DNA from: Nostoc paludosum FACHB-159
Lineage (GTDB): Bacteria; Cyanobacteriota; Cyanobacteriia; Cyanobacteriales; Nostocaceae
DNA length: 64,000 bases
Assembly (NCBI RefSeq): GCF_014698835.1
Contig: NZ_JACJTU010000013.1
Span: 124,001 to 188,000, forward strand
Reading direction: 5' to 3'
Every line of letters begins with the position of its first letter. Position 1 is the first letter of the stretch. The translations under genes were made by a program, and so were the position numbers. This document shows, one piece after another, positions 8,349 through 16,723 of this stretch. The notes beneath the pieces were generated by a model. It searched no databases and was not told where the DNA came from. It saw nothing but the letters and a program-made list of their open reading frames with translations.

Positions 8349-8933
8349 TTATGTTTTACTCAATACGAACACACTTCCCTCGTTACCTCTCCCGATTCGC
8401 AAATCGTTATCTATATAAGTAATATCTAACCAGCCTTGCTGTTGATTGTTGTTTATAGCAAAATCAATTGCCGGAAATTTTCTACCTGCTTCAATTTGTT
8501 GGATAAAAGTTCCCGGAGAATTGTATTCTATTAAACGTTGTAAGCCGATAATAGACCGCTCAAATTTTACTTCGACGCGTCGATGTGAAACTGGTTGAAA
8601 TTTTGCAGCAACGCTGATTAATCCTTCTAAATAAGGTAAGCCGTAAATCTCTGCTATGTTGTAAACGCTGGTGGTTTCTACCCGGATACACTGATAGATT
8701 TGACCTAGTTTGCACAAAGGTAGACGATCTAAGTTTAAAAGAGCGTTGCTAGTGGTGTATAGTAATCGCCAATTGCCATCTAGCAATTCCTTAGCTTCCA
8801 CCGGACGTGGTGTAGGATTAAAGTCTTCTAAGTTAGCGATCGCTGCTAAGATGGCCTGTTTCTGTGTTTGGGTCGCCAACAGACCGCGATTTGTACCAGC
8901 GATTGCATCAATAAGAGCCGTTTTTCCGAGCAT
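8349..8933 (-). CDS. PAP/fibrillin family protein
   Basis: This is a plastid-lipid-associated protein relative, thought to bind lipids or quinones at thylakoid membranes. The family signature is visible: LLDGNWRLLYTTSNALLNL near residue 55, followed by a lipocalin-like beta-rich body and a C-terminal LDITYIDNDLRIGRGNEGSVFVLSK. The length (194 aa) is typical of the cyanobacterial members. The ATG at 8933 (MLGKTALIDAIAGTNRGL) is preferred to an in-frame TTG at 8948, since homologues begin with a similar KxxLxxxIxGxNRG helix. No operon partners are seen. Confidence 0.85.
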   Translation of the reverse strand: MLGKTALIDAIAGTNRGLLATQTQKQAILAAIANLEDFNPTPRPVEAKELLDGNWRLLYTTSNALLNLDRLPLCKLGQIYQCIRVETTSVYNIAEIYGLPYLEGLISVAAKFQPVSHRRVEVKFERSIIGLQRLIEYNSPGTFIQQIEAGRKFPAIDFAINNNQQQGWLDITYIDNDLRIGRGNEGSVFVLSKT

Positions 8934-9174
8934 AGTCTGTAACCTCAAAAATCACTCTCTTTTCATCAGCATAAACAAGTTATTCATAACCTATGTGTAA
9001 AGCCAAAAAAATTACTAATAACCACTTTCCGTAAACCATAAGCCTATTAAATAAAAATTTCTATCTCAATGCGGATTTATCAACTCAAGGGTTGAAAGGA
9101 TAACTAAATTAATCCGTGTCAAGTGATAGACTCTAAATGTCAAGTTACGTAAACCTTTTGTTGTCTTCGTCGAT

Positions 9175-9414
9175 ATGTTGAACTCTCCATTACGTGAGGA
9201 ACCTCGTAATCAACGAGCCGATGTCATCCCCCTAAAGCAAGAATCTTCCCTCCTAGATTGGTTACAAACTAACGGTCGTCTCATAGCGCGAGACGTTCAC
9301 GAACCCGATTTTCAAGATGACGAAGAAGAAATAGACTCCTTAATGGGCGTAGAAGACGGAATTGGCGATTACGACCTTGATGATGACGACGATATCGGTA
9401 TCGCTGAAGATTAA
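9175..9414 (+). CDS. DUF3134 family protein
   Basis: This is a small, very acidic cyanobacterial protein of unknown function. The N-terminus MLNSPLREEPRNQRADVIPLKQESSLLDWL is strongly conserved in DUF3134, and the tail is a run of Asp/Glu (DYDLDDDDDIG). It lies 79 bp upstream of mraY in the same direction and may share its transcript. The start is an ATG at 9175. Confidence 0.88.
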   Translation: MLNSPLREEPRNQRADVIPLKQESSLLDWLQTNGRLIARDVHEPDFQDDEEEIDSLMGVEDGIGDYDLDDDDDIGIAED

Positions 9415-9493
9415 AAATTTGTCTTGAGGAACTTGGTAATATGCCTCGTTTCTGGTATTTACTTTTGTAAGTGTGGAGTGAAGGGAAAATTCT

Positions 9494-10597
9494 GTGGACG
9501 CTAAATTATCTCCTGAGCAAGGATTAAACATTTCTGGAATCGCTCTAGCCTCTTTATTAGCCGTGGGGTTAGGCACAACCGCATTTTTCTTGGATTGGAT
9601 GGCAAATCGGTTACCTTGGCAAGCTATGTCGCTAACCCTGCCACTATTGTTGTCTGCGCTGGCTTCAGGTATCATGGGCTATTTGGTAATACCTGTACTA
9701 CAAGCACTCAAAACCGGACAAATAATCCGCGAGGATGGGCCCCAAGCTCATCTGAAAAAGGCAGGGACTCCCACAATGGGCGGTATATTTTTTGTTCCTG
9801 TAGCTGTGATACTTGCCTGTGTATTGTCTAATTTTGCGACAGAGGTGCTTGCAGTTTCAGCATTAACAATCAGCTATGGATTGATTGGCTGGCTCGACGA
9901 TTGGCAAATTCTCCGCCGTAAGTCAAATAAAGGTATATCCCCCCGGATGAAACTGGCTTTACAAGTAAGTTTTGCGGTGGTGTTTTGTTTATGGCTGATG
10001 TTTAATCAACCTTCTAATATTACAAATATAGCTTTGCCTTGGGTTAGCTTTACACTACCCTTAGGATTTTTATTCTGGCCTGTAGCAGGTTTTGTGCTAG
10101 TTGCAGAAAGTAATGCTACTAATTTAACTGATGGTATTGATGGCTTAGCAGGCGGAACAGTTGCGATCGCTCTTTTAGCCTTGGGCGCCCTAATAGCACC
10201 CACAGCACCGGGCTTGATGGTTTTCTGTGCAGCTTTAAGTGGTGGTTGCTTAGGTTTCTTAGCCCATAACCGCAACCCAGCCCGCGTTTTTATGGGAGAT
10301 ACTGGTTCTTTAGCACTGGGAGGAGCTTTAGCGGCTGTAGCATTGTTAACAAATAGCTTAGTAGCCCTGTTCATTCTCAGTGGTATCTTCTTCGTAGAAA
10401 CTCTGTCTGTGATGGCACAAGTAAGTTACTACAAAGCCACTAAAGGCCCCGATGGCAAAGGCAAGCGTCTTTTCAAAATGGCACCCCTACACCATCATTT
10501 AGAGCTAACAGGCTGGTCAGAATTGCAAGTAGTTGGAGTGTTTTATATCATCGCTGCGATTTTAGCTGTTATTTGTTTAGCGATCGCTCCATTCTAA
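9494..10597 (+). CDS. mraY: Phospho-N-acetylmuramoyl-pentapeptide transferase
   Basis: MraY makes lipid I at the inner membrane by moving phospho-MurNAc-pentapeptide to undecaprenyl phosphate. About ten hydrophobic segments are present. The catalytic-site motifs are GPQAHLKKAGTPTMGG, the Asp pair in GLIGWLDDWQ, AESNATNLTDGIDGLAGG, FMGDTGSLALGG and MAPLHHHLELTGW (the HHH motif). The start codon is GTG at 9494, preceded by AAGGGAAAA; homologues begin with MDAKLSP. The length (367 aa) is normal. A strong terminator follows. Confidence 0.96.
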   Translation: MDAKLSPEQGLNISGIALASLLAVGLGTTAFFLDWMANRLPWQAMSLTLPLLLSALASGIMGYLVIPVLQALKTGQIIREDGPQAHLKKAGTPTMGGIFFVPVAVILACVLSNFATEVLAVSALTISYGLIGWLDDWQILRRKSNKGISPRMKLALQVSFAVVFCLWLMFNQPSNITNIALPWVSFTLPLGFLFWPVAGFVLVAESNATNLTDGIDGLAGGTVAIALLALGALIAPTAPGLMVFCAALSGGCLGFLAHNRNPARVFMGDTGSLALGGALAAVALLTNSLVALFILSGIFFVETLSVMAQVSYYKATKGPDGKGKRLFKMAPLHHHLELTGWSELQVVGVFYIIAAILAVICLAIAPF

Positions 10598-10616
10598 AAA
10601 TTGTTGAAAAACTAAT

Positions 10617-10653
10617 TTAAAAAAAAACCCTCGAAGCTTCGGGGTTTTTTTTA
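10617..10653 (+). terminator. Intrinsic terminator after mraY
   Basis: An A-rich stretch, ACCC-TCGAAGCTTCGG-GGTT stem material and then a run of eight or more T form a classic intrinsic terminator. The A-run on the left makes it work in the opposite direction too. Confidence 0.88.
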
Positions 10654-10678
10654 TTTGGAATCAAGTGAATAATTTTAC

Positions 10679-10810
10679 ATGGAATTTGAATGGAATTAAG
10701 ACAAAGCGACACTAAATCTTGAGGTTTATTTTCAGGATGCTGCAACTGTATTTAACAATGCGCTATCCATGACTTTTCCCAATCCTGACCACTCAATTAG
10801 AGAAAGATGA
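10679..10810 (+). pseudogene. Decayed BrnT-like toxin gene fragment
   Basis: Reading from an ATG at 10679 gives MEFEWN, a stop at 10697-10699, then DKATLNLEVYFQ, then DAATVFNNALSMTFPNPDHS followed by IRER and another stop at 10808-10810. This matches the first half of BrnT ribonuclease toxins (MxFEWD...KHGVSFEDAATVFxDPLxxTFPDPDHS), with the KHG segment lost, one internal stop and the C-terminal half gone. No BrnA antitoxin gene is visible beside it. The match is by remembered family motifs. It is a dead remnant of a toxin-antitoxin module. Confidence 0.65.
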
Positions 10811-10964
10811 ATTATGCTCAACCCTGGAAAACTGGATTTTGCTTGGGTTAAAGCTGGGACATTCTCTACTAGTAATTGGTCAAGGAAGAAGACAATATAA
10901 TTCAAAGCACAAGCACCCCAATGCACGCAAAAATAAAGGGAATCCGCCAAAATCATGGCGTGCA

Positions 10965-11501
10965 TTACTCCACAGAACCCCAAAACCAGTTGCCTACAGC
11001 ACCGGGTTCTTTTTCAGTTAGAAATTCTCTCTTAGCAGAAACAAACTCTTCTTTAGAGAGGATACCGTCTTTATCGATATCAAGCTTGGAGAAAACAAAA
11101 GCTGATTTTTCAGCATCTAAGTCAAACACACTGAAGAAGAGACGATGCTCTTGTTGTGATATGTGACCATCACTGTCTAAATCAAGAATGTCAAACAAAG
11201 TCTCTATTAAAGGGTCGTTGTAATCTGGATTTGAAACCGCTTTCTCTATGCCCTGACAAAATTCTTCTGGACTTACCTTACCATCTCCATCCAAATCCGC
11301 TTTAGACCAAAAATTCTCCCAAACATCAAGCCACTTAAACAATAAATCTTTGTGAATCTCTGAACCAAGGTCTGCGCCACGGATTTTGGCGAACCTCTGA
11401 GCAAAAATCTCAGCATCTTCTTTCCCAATGAAGCCAGAATTATCGGCATCCAGACAGTAAAAGTGATGCAGTAACTTTTTTCTATGATATTCGCTTAACA
11501 A
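10965..11501 (-). CDS. EF-hand calcium-binding protein
   Basis: This is a calmodulin-like protein with four EF-hand positions. The loops are DADNSGFIGKED, DLDGDGKVSPEE, DLDSDGHISQQE and DIDKDGILSKEE, all with acidic residues at positions 1, 3, 5 and 12, so all four could bind calcium. The protein is soluble with no signal peptide and probably acts as a calcium sensor or buffer. The start is uncertain. I chose the TTG at 11501 (MLSEYHRKKLLHHF) because AAGGGAAAAG lies upstream at good spacing. A GTG at 11582 would also read in frame, but that extension runs through a duplicated moaB scrap. Length is then 178 aa. Confidence 0.85.
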   Translation of the reverse strand: MLSEYHRKKLLHHFYCLDADNSGFIGKEDAEIFAQRFAKIRGADLGSEIHKDLLFKWLDVWENFWSKADLDGDGKVSPEEFCQGIEKAVSNPDYNDPLIETLFDILDLDSDGHISQQEHRLFFSVFDLDAEKSAFVFSKLDIDKDGILSKEEFVSAKREFLTEKEPGAVGNWFWGSVE

Positions 11502-11556
11502 TGCTTTTCCCTTTTGCTTACCAAACGTACTTACATTACCACAACAGTACGTAGTA

Positions 11557-11600
11557 TTTATTTTGATAAATACCAGTAACACCGCGAGAAGCCATCGCCC
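11557..11600 (-). pseudogene. 44-bp duplicated scrap of moaB
   Basis: This stretch matches 12236-12279 inside moaB at about 39-40 of 44 positions, in the same orientation. On the minus strand it reads MASRGVTGIYQNK where moaB has [13 protein letters not shown]. It lies just upstream of the EF-hand gene and in a different frame from that gene's longest open frame. Confidence 0.8.
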
Positions 11601-11683
11601 AGCCTTACTTAAGAAATTTTACCACAGCGATGTCTGCGACGGGCTACGCCAACGCCTTTACAACACCATCATTCCACCTCAGA

Positions 11684-11935
11684 ACAAGAAACGACTAGCT
11701 CGAAACTAAAACGTTGTCACTTCAAACAAGAACATTCTCACTTGAAATAGAAATATTCTCGTTTGAGGCAGGAACATTCTCACTTGAAATAGAAATGTTC
11801 TCGTTTGAAACAGGAACATTCTCACTTGAAATAGAAATGTTCTCATTTGAAACAGGAACATTCTCACTTAGAACAGGAACGTTCTCGTTGGGAACAGGAA
11901 ACTTGGAGTTTAGAACACGGAACTTGGAGATAAAA
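11684..11935 (+). repeat. 21-bp tandem repeat array, about 12 units
   Basis: Units of exactly 21 bp, consensus ACAGGAACATTCTCACTTGA plus A, alternate with an ATAGAAATGTTCTCGTTTGA-type variant. The clearest units begin at 11726, 11747, 11768, 11789, 11810, 11831 and 11852; degenerate ones flank them. Because 21 is a multiple of three, an open frame (11714-11962, TTG start) reads a heptad TGTFSLE / IEMFSFE with alternating hydrophobic residues. It has no Shine-Dalgarno sequence and I do not count it as a gene. There are no spacers, so it is not a CRISPR array. Confidence 0.9.
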
Positions 11936-12133
11936 GCTAGATTGATGAGGTTGGGAACTTGAATTTTACTGTTGTGAGTTGAGGCGATCGCCTAAATCTG
12001 TAACTAGCAACTTGGGTTATTAGGATGCTCCACACCTAACCGTTGCTCTAAAATGTCTACAACGTCAGTGATACAGGCTCCATAGCTTTACCAATAATTA
12101 CGCGATTATACTTAAATATTCACCAGTCTAACT

Positions 12134-12637
12134 CTATTTCCGCATTTGACTTACTAAATGAGCCAGTTCCGGTAAAATCAGTTTTTCCATACCCAACCGC
12201 ACAGCATTACTGGAACCAGGAAGCGAGAAGATTAATTTATTTTGATAAATACCAGCAACGGCGCGAGAAGCGATCGCCCGCGAACCAATTTCTTGATAAC
12301 TTAAAAAACGAAATAACTCACCAAATCCCGGCAAGGTTTTCTCTAGTAACTGCTCAATTGCATCATAGGTAGTATCTCTCGGTGCAATACCTGTACCACC
12401 ATTAAAAATTACAGCATCCAAATTTGCAGTTTTACCGAGATTTTCTATCTGCTCTTGAATTTGTGTTGGCTCATCTTTAATAATCGCATAGGCTCCTACA
12501 GCATGGTTGGCAGCAATGAGTAACTGCTGAATTAGCTGACCACTTTTGTCTGTTTCGGGCGTGCGTGTATCGCTGACTGTGACCACGGCACAAGTCAGTG
12601 TGATTCCAGATGAGTCTGGGTGGGGTTGTTGTGTCAT
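12134..12637 (-). CDS. moaB: Molybdenum cofactor biosynthesis protein MoaB/Mog family
   Basis: This belongs to the MoaB/MogA family that binds molybdopterin and, in MogA, adenylylates it before molybdate insertion. The motifs are [16 protein letters not shown], the pterin-binding [17 protein letters not shown], and [20 protein letters not shown]. The protein is 167 aa from the ATG at 12637 ([14 protein letters not shown]). The frame stays open upstream only because it runs through spacer repeats, which read as serine/proline/histidine-rich nonsense, so longer starts are rejected. Synthesis supports nitrate reductase and other molybdoenzymes. Confidence 0.92.
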   Translation of the reverse strand: MTQQPHPDSSGITLTCAVVTVSDTRTPETDKSGQLIQQLLIAANHAVGAYAIIKDEPTQIQEQIENLGKTANLDAVIFNGGTGIAPRDTTYDAIEQLLEKTLPGFGELFRFLSYQEIGSRAIASRAVAGIYQNKLIFSLPGSSNAVRLGMEKLILPELAHLVSQMRK

Positions 12638-12792
12638 GGGGAGATGGGGAGATGGGGAGACGCTCTGACGCTCTGACGCGGGGAGATGAGGAGATAGGGA
12701 AGTGTGGGGAGTGTGGGAGGATGGGAAAGAAATCTTTCCCATCCTCCCACACTCCCTGTTTGCCCTATGCCCCATGCCCTATGCCCTATGTC
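12638..12792. repeat. GGGGAGAT repeats with a 24-bp perfect inverted repeat
   Basis: Tandem GGGGAGAT and CGCTCTGA units fill 12638-12700. Next come 24-bp arms that are perfect complements (12707-12730 and 12733-12756) with a 2-nt loop. Then come TGCCCTA/TGCCCCA heptamers. The hairpin is downstream of psb28 on the minus strand and may stop its transcript before moaB. Confidence 0.85.
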
Positions 12793-13134
12793 CTATCCTT
12801 GATTTTTACTGAGTCCAAGACCGTTTTCATCGCCATATCGCTGCATGAAGCGCATAAAGCGATCCCATTCTTCGGGGGATTTCATAATGTAAACTGCTTC
12901 TAATCCTTCTGGTCTCCCGTTAACAAATTTAGCCTTAACTTCACGGGTGATGATTTCGCCTTCTTCGTCAATCAGGTACATCCCGGTGATGTCGTCGGTG
13001 CCGCCTTGGTCTAAAATCTTGGGATTTTCAAAAATAAATGTTGCCGTGCCAGTTTCACCACTGCGTCCTCGCGTCAAACGCACGTCTGGAACTACTTCTT
13101 CGTCAACACCTCTAGCAAACTGTATTTTCGCCAT
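12793..13134 (-). CDS. psb28: Photosystem II assembly factor Psb28
   Basis: Psb28 binds photosystem II assembly intermediates on the cytoplasmic side near CP47 and cytochrome b559. The 113-aa product has the family features: [20 protein letters not shown], the central [29 protein letters not shown], and [15 protein letters not shown]. The start is an ATG at 13134. It is transcribed on the minus strand, probably from the short spacer after dtd. Confidence 0.94.
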   Translation of the reverse strand: MAKIQFARGVDEEVVPDVRLTRGRSGETGTATFIFENPKILDQGGTDDITGMYLIDEEGEIITREVKAKFVNGRPEGLEAVYIMKSPEEWDRFMRFMQRYGDENGLGLSKNQG

Positions 13135-13241
13135 GATAAATGAATTTAAACTTTTGCGATCGTTAGTTTAATATTCTCTCATCAATTAGAACCCCACAGT
13201 CTAGAGGCGGCTGTGATTCATATTTTTATTAGTGTATATAC

Positions 13242-13694
13242 TTATACTGCTTCTTTTTCAAGTAACAAAGTTACTGGGCCATCGTTTTCAATGGAAACTT
13301 GCATCATTGCACCGAATTGGCCAGTTTCTACGTGCAAACTGCTGGCTCTTAACCTGGTAACAAAACGATTATATAAATCTTCTGCTGATTGAGGAGCGGC
13401 TGAGCGGTCAAAAGAAGGGCGACGACCTTTGCGACAATCACCGTACAGGGTAAACTGACTAACTACCAACAACTCACCGCCAATTTCTTGCACGGATTTT
13501 TGCCAACGTTCGTCTCCTTGTTCAGCAGGAAACAGCCGCAATTCTAAGCACTTATGCACCATCCAGTCGAGTTCAGCATCAGTATCGGTATTAGCAATGC
13601 CTACAAGTAAATTGAGTCCCCGCCCGATTTTACCAATGATTTCGCCGTTAACGATAACTTGAGATGATTTAACTCGCTGGATGATAACGCGCAT
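13242..13694 (-). CDS. dtd: D-aminoacyl-tRNA deacylase
   Basis: Dtd removes D-amino acids (and glycine from mischarged tRNA-Ala) from tRNA during translation quality control. The two active-site motifs are both present: SQFTLYGD (family SQFTL) and [10 protein letters not shown] (family NxGPVT, the cross-subunit Gly-cisPro). The length (150 aa) is normal. The start is an ATG at 13694 ([17 protein letters not shown]). Confidence 0.95.
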   Translation of the reverse strand: MRVIIQRVKSSQVIVNGEIIGKIGRGLNLLVGIANTDTDAELDWMVHKCLELRLFPAEQGDERWQKSVQEIGGELLVVSQFTLYGDCRKGRRPSFDRSAAPQSAEDLYNRFVTRLRASSLHVETGQFGAMMQVSIENDGPVTLLLEKEAV

Positions 13695-13798
13695 AAGAAG
13701 TCAGGAGTTGAGATGAGAAAATGCGATCGCTAAGCTGCCTTTGCATTTAACTGTGATTTTCATCGAGTAAAATCGATGACGGAACCAGTAAAAATACA

Positions 13799-13819
13799 TT
13801 CCCAGGCAAAACCTGGGAA
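13799..13819 (-). terminator. Terminator after the CobW-type gene
   Basis: A perfect 8-bp stem (TTCCCAGG / CCTGGGAA) with a 5-nt loop is followed on the minus strand by TGTATTTTTA. It lies 84 bp beyond the stop codon of the CobW-family gene. A GTACAGAC-type dispersed repeat lies between them at about 13850-13900. Confidence 0.7.
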
Positions 13820-13902
13820 CAAGTACACAATTTTAACTCCTAATTCTTGTACAGACGTGATTAATCCTCTAGTACAGACAAGGGTTAATCATGTCTCTAC
13901 TT

Positions 13903-15015
13903 TTATTTTCCAAACCCTTTACCGCGACTATTAGAAGGTAGGCAAATGCAGTTTTCTATTTGAGTGATTAAAGTTTCACGATCCAGATTTTGACCAATCA
14001 GCACTAGTTGGTTTTTGGGTTGACCTTGCCAATCATCATCATCCAAGGTGAAGCGTTTACCACAAAGGTGGAAAATATGACGCTTCGGACTTTCATCAAA
14101 CCACATAATCCCCTTGGCGCGGAAAATATTCGAGGGTAGCTGGTTATCTAAGAAATACTGAAACTTCCTAATAGAAAAAGGTTTGTCACTCTGGAAAGAT
14201 ATAGAAGTAAAGCCATCATTTTCTAAATGGTCAGAGTGATGGTGATGGTGTTCATGTTCATGGTCATGGTCGTGATGGTCATGACCGCATGTTGAGTGGT
14301 CGTGGTCGTGGTCGTGATGGTGATGGTCGTGATGTTCGTGTTCATCCACCACTGTGTCAAAATATTTATCAGACTCAAACAGACCGACACTGAGAATTAA
14401 CGGAAGTGGCACTTGCGATCGCGTGGTACGGAGAATTCTTGCTCCTTCCTTAACTTCGTTAATTTTCGTCTCTAATTCATTCAAAGTAGCTTCATCAACT
14501 AAATCTGTCTTGTTCAAGACAATTACATCACCATAGGCAATCTGGCTGTATGCTGCTTGAGAATTAAATAAATCTAAACTGTAATTCGCCGCATCTACTA
14601 CAGTGATAATCGAATCTAAGCGAGTTAAATCCCGCAATTCTGTACCCAAAAATGTTAGGGCTACTGGTAGCGGATCTGCTAGACCAGTGGTTTCTACTAC
14701 TAGGTAATCTAGATTTTCTTGGCGTTCTAAAACTTTGTAAACTGCATCTACTAAATCATTATTAATAGTGCAGCAGATACAACCGTTATTTAGTTCCACC
14801 ATGTTCTCACCAGTGGAAACGATTAGCTCATTGTCGATGCCAATTTCGCCAAATTCATTGACTAAAACAGCGGTCTTTAAACCCTGTTGGTTGTTGAGGA
14901 TATGATTAAGTAAAGTCGTTTTGCCACTACCAAGGAAACCCGTAATAATTGTTACTGGCATTCCTTGTTTGGGTGTATCCATTGCCTGAGATTCGGAAGT
15001 AGCTGCTGATTGCAT
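13903..15015 (-). CDS. CobW/COG0523 family GTP-binding metal chaperone
   Basis: This is a P-loop GTPase of the G3E family, thought to deliver metal (often zinc) to client enzymes. Walker A is GFLGSGKTTLLNH, the family metal-site CxCC motif is in NNGCICCTINNDL, the switch ends in VETTGLADP, and the guanine motif is LNKTDLVD. Around residues 225-265 a long run of His and Asp (HEHHDHHHHDHDHDH and similar, with one Cys) forms a metal-binding stretch. The C-terminal CobW_C domain follows (FRAKGIMWFDESPKRHIFHLCG). At 370 aa it is typical. The ATG at 15015 is taken; a second ATG at residue 12 is possible. Which metal and client are unknown. Confidence 0.9.
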   Translation of the reverse strand: MQSAATSESQAMDTPKQGMPVTIITGFLGSGKTTLLNHILNNQQGLKTAVLVNEFGEIGIDNELIVSTGENMVELNNGCICCTINNDLVDAVYKVLERQENLDYLVVETTGLADPLPVALTFLGTELRDLTRLDSIITVVDAANYSLDLFNSQAAYSQIAYGDVIVLNKTDLVDEATLNELETKINEVKEGARILRTTRSQVPLPLILSVGLFESDKYFDTVVDEHEHHDHHHHDHDHDHSTCGHDHHDHDHEHEHHHHHSDHLENDGFTSISFQSDKPFSIRKFQYFLDNQLPSNIFRAKGIMWFDESPKRHIFHLCGKRFTLDDDDWQGQPKNQLVLIGQNLDRETLITQIENCICLPSNSRGKGFGK

Positions 15016-15150
15016 AGCGCTGTTATCAAAAAATCAAAAATAGTAATGTAGCGCAGATAGTCCAGAAAACACTAGCATAGGGATGCTGGACTGTCATCCC
15101 AGTTGCTTACTTTATTATTGCGTATCTCTCTATTTCAGCATTAGTTGATT

Positions 15151-16626
15151 ATGACCCTAACCCTTTACAATACCCTCACCCGTCGTCAAGAACCGTTTGA
15201 AACAGTCGAACCAGGCAAGGTTAAGATGTATTACTGCGGCGTGACGGTATATGATTATTGCCATTTGGGTCATGCCAGAGCTTGCATCGTTTGGGACGTA
15301 GTACGCCGATACCTACAGTTTATCGGCTATGAAGTACGTTATATTCAAAATTTTACTGATATTGATGACAAAATTCTCAATCGAGCGTGTGTTGAGCATT
15401 CATCAATGGAAGCCGTAGCCGATCGCTTCATCAAAGCATATTTTGAGGACATGGCACGGTTGGGAATCAAAGAAGCTGATGAATATCCCCGTGCTACTCA
15501 CACAATGAATGGAATTTTGCGGTTAATTCACGATTTAGAAAATAAAGGCTTTGCTTACCCCGCTGACGGCGATGTGTATTATGCAGTACGACGGTTTTCT
15601 GAGTACGGCAAACTTTCCGGACGCAGGTTAGAAGATATGCAAGCCGGAGCTAGCGATCGCGTCAACGTAGAAGATCCAGAATATCAGAAAAAGAAAGACC
15701 CCTTTGATTTTGCTCTGTGGAAAGCAGCAAAACCGGGAGAACCGGCTTGGAAGTCACCGTGGGGTGCAGGTCGTCCAGGGTGGCACATTGAATGCTCAGC
15801 AATGGTGCGCGATCGCTTGGGCGATACCATAGATATTCACGCTGGCGGTGCTGACTTAATTTTTCCCCACCACGAAAACGAAATTGCCCAATCTGAGGCT
15901 GTCACAGGAAAACCCCTAGCGCATTACTGGTTACATAACGGTATGGTAAAAGTTGATGGCGAAAAAATGTCCAAATCCTTGGGCAACTTTATCACCATCC
16001 GAGAATTGCTAGATCGAGGAGTTGACCCGATGGCGGTGCGTTTATTAGTGCTGACAGCCCAATATCGCACACCCATAGATTTTACCGACGAAGCGATCGC
16101 AGATAAAACAAACGCTTGGCAAACTCTCAAAGCAGGCTTACTTTTCGGCTACCAATACGGCAAACAACTAGGCTGGGAAGTAGAAAAAGCAGAAAATTCC
16201 CTAATCGAAAATCCAAAATCTAAAATCCAAAATTCATACATTGAGCGCTTCCAACAACTCGTTAATGATGACTTTAATTTTCCTGGTGGCTTAACAGTGC
16301 TGTTTGAATTGGCAAAAGAACTCCACCGTGAAGGAAATATTCTTGTGCATCAAGGAAAAACCGAAACACCAGCTTTGGAGTTACAACGCCAATGGCAAAC
16401 ACTCGTCACCTTGGCTGGAGTATTGGGTTTAGAAGCCAAGCCAGAAATAGAAACTTCGACAACAGAAGGTTTAAGCGATGCCGAAATTGAAGCTAAAATT
16501 CAGCAAAGACAAGCAGCACGTCAAGCCAGAGATTTTGCCGAAAGCGATCGCATTCGTAACGAACTGCAAGCACAAGGTATTACGCTAATTGATAGCCGTG
16601 AAGGCACGCGTTGGCATAGAAATTAA
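15151..16626 (+). CDS. cysS: Cysteinyl-tRNA synthetase
   Basis: CysS attaches cysteine to tRNA-Cys in the cytosol. Class I signatures are present: HLGHARACIVWD (HIGH type) and GEKMSKSLGN (KMSKS). The zinc ligands are the Cys in MYYCGVTVYD, WHIECSAM and HHENE. At about residues 350-363 an extra segment, ENPKSKIQNSYI, is encoded by an AATCCAAAATCTAAAATCC repeat of the kind found in spacers, so a repeat has inserted in frame. The start is the ATG at 15151; an upstream TTG at 15145 adds only two residues. Length is 491 aa. Confidence 0.96.
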   Translation: MTLTLYNTLTRRQEPFETVEPGKVKMYYCGVTVYDYCHLGHARACIVWDVVRRYLQFIGYEVRYIQNFTDIDDKILNRACVEHSSMEAVADRFIKAYFEDMARLGIKEADEYPRATHTMNGILRLIHDLENKGFAYPADGDVYYAVRRFSEYGKLSGRRLEDMQAGASDRVNVEDPEYQKKKDPFDFALWKAAKPGEPAWKSPWGAGRPGWHIECSAMVRDRLGDTIDIHAGGADLIFPHHENEIAQSEAVTGKPLAHYWLHNGMVKVDGEKMSKSLGNFITIRELLDRGVDPMAVRLLVLTAQYRTPIDFTDEAIADKTNAWQTLKAGLLFGYQYGKQLGWEVEKAENSLIENPKSKIQNSYIERFQQLVNDDFNFPGGLTVLFELAKELHREGNILVHQGKTETPALELQRQWQTLVTLAGVLGLEAKPEIETSTTEGLSDAEIEAKIQQRQAARQARDFAESDRIRNELQAQGITLIDSREGTRWHRN

Positions 16627-16723
16627 AGGGAGTGGGAGTAGGGAGATGGGGAGGTAAGCAAAATAACCAATGCCCCATGCCCTATGCCCTATGCCCCATT
16701 CCCCAATCCCCATTCCTAAAATT

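Noticed and set aside
11502-11582. Longer N-terminus (GTG start) for the EF-hand protein
   Set aside because: The extension crosses a duplicated moaB scrap in another frame, while a TTG at 11501 has a good ribosome site.
11714-11962. 82-codon open frame over the 21-bp repeats as a gene
   Set aside because: It has only a TTG start, no Shine-Dalgarno sequence, and any 21-bp repeat without a stop would give such a frame. Kept as a repeat.
12638-12775. 46-residue N-terminal extension of MoaB
   Set aside because: It is encoded by GGGGAGAT-type spacer repeats and has no counterpart in the family.
15016-15060. Possible Zur box upstream of the CobW-type gene (TTGATAACA)
   Set aside because: Only a half-site is visible; no inverted TGATAAT-N-ATTATCA dyad.
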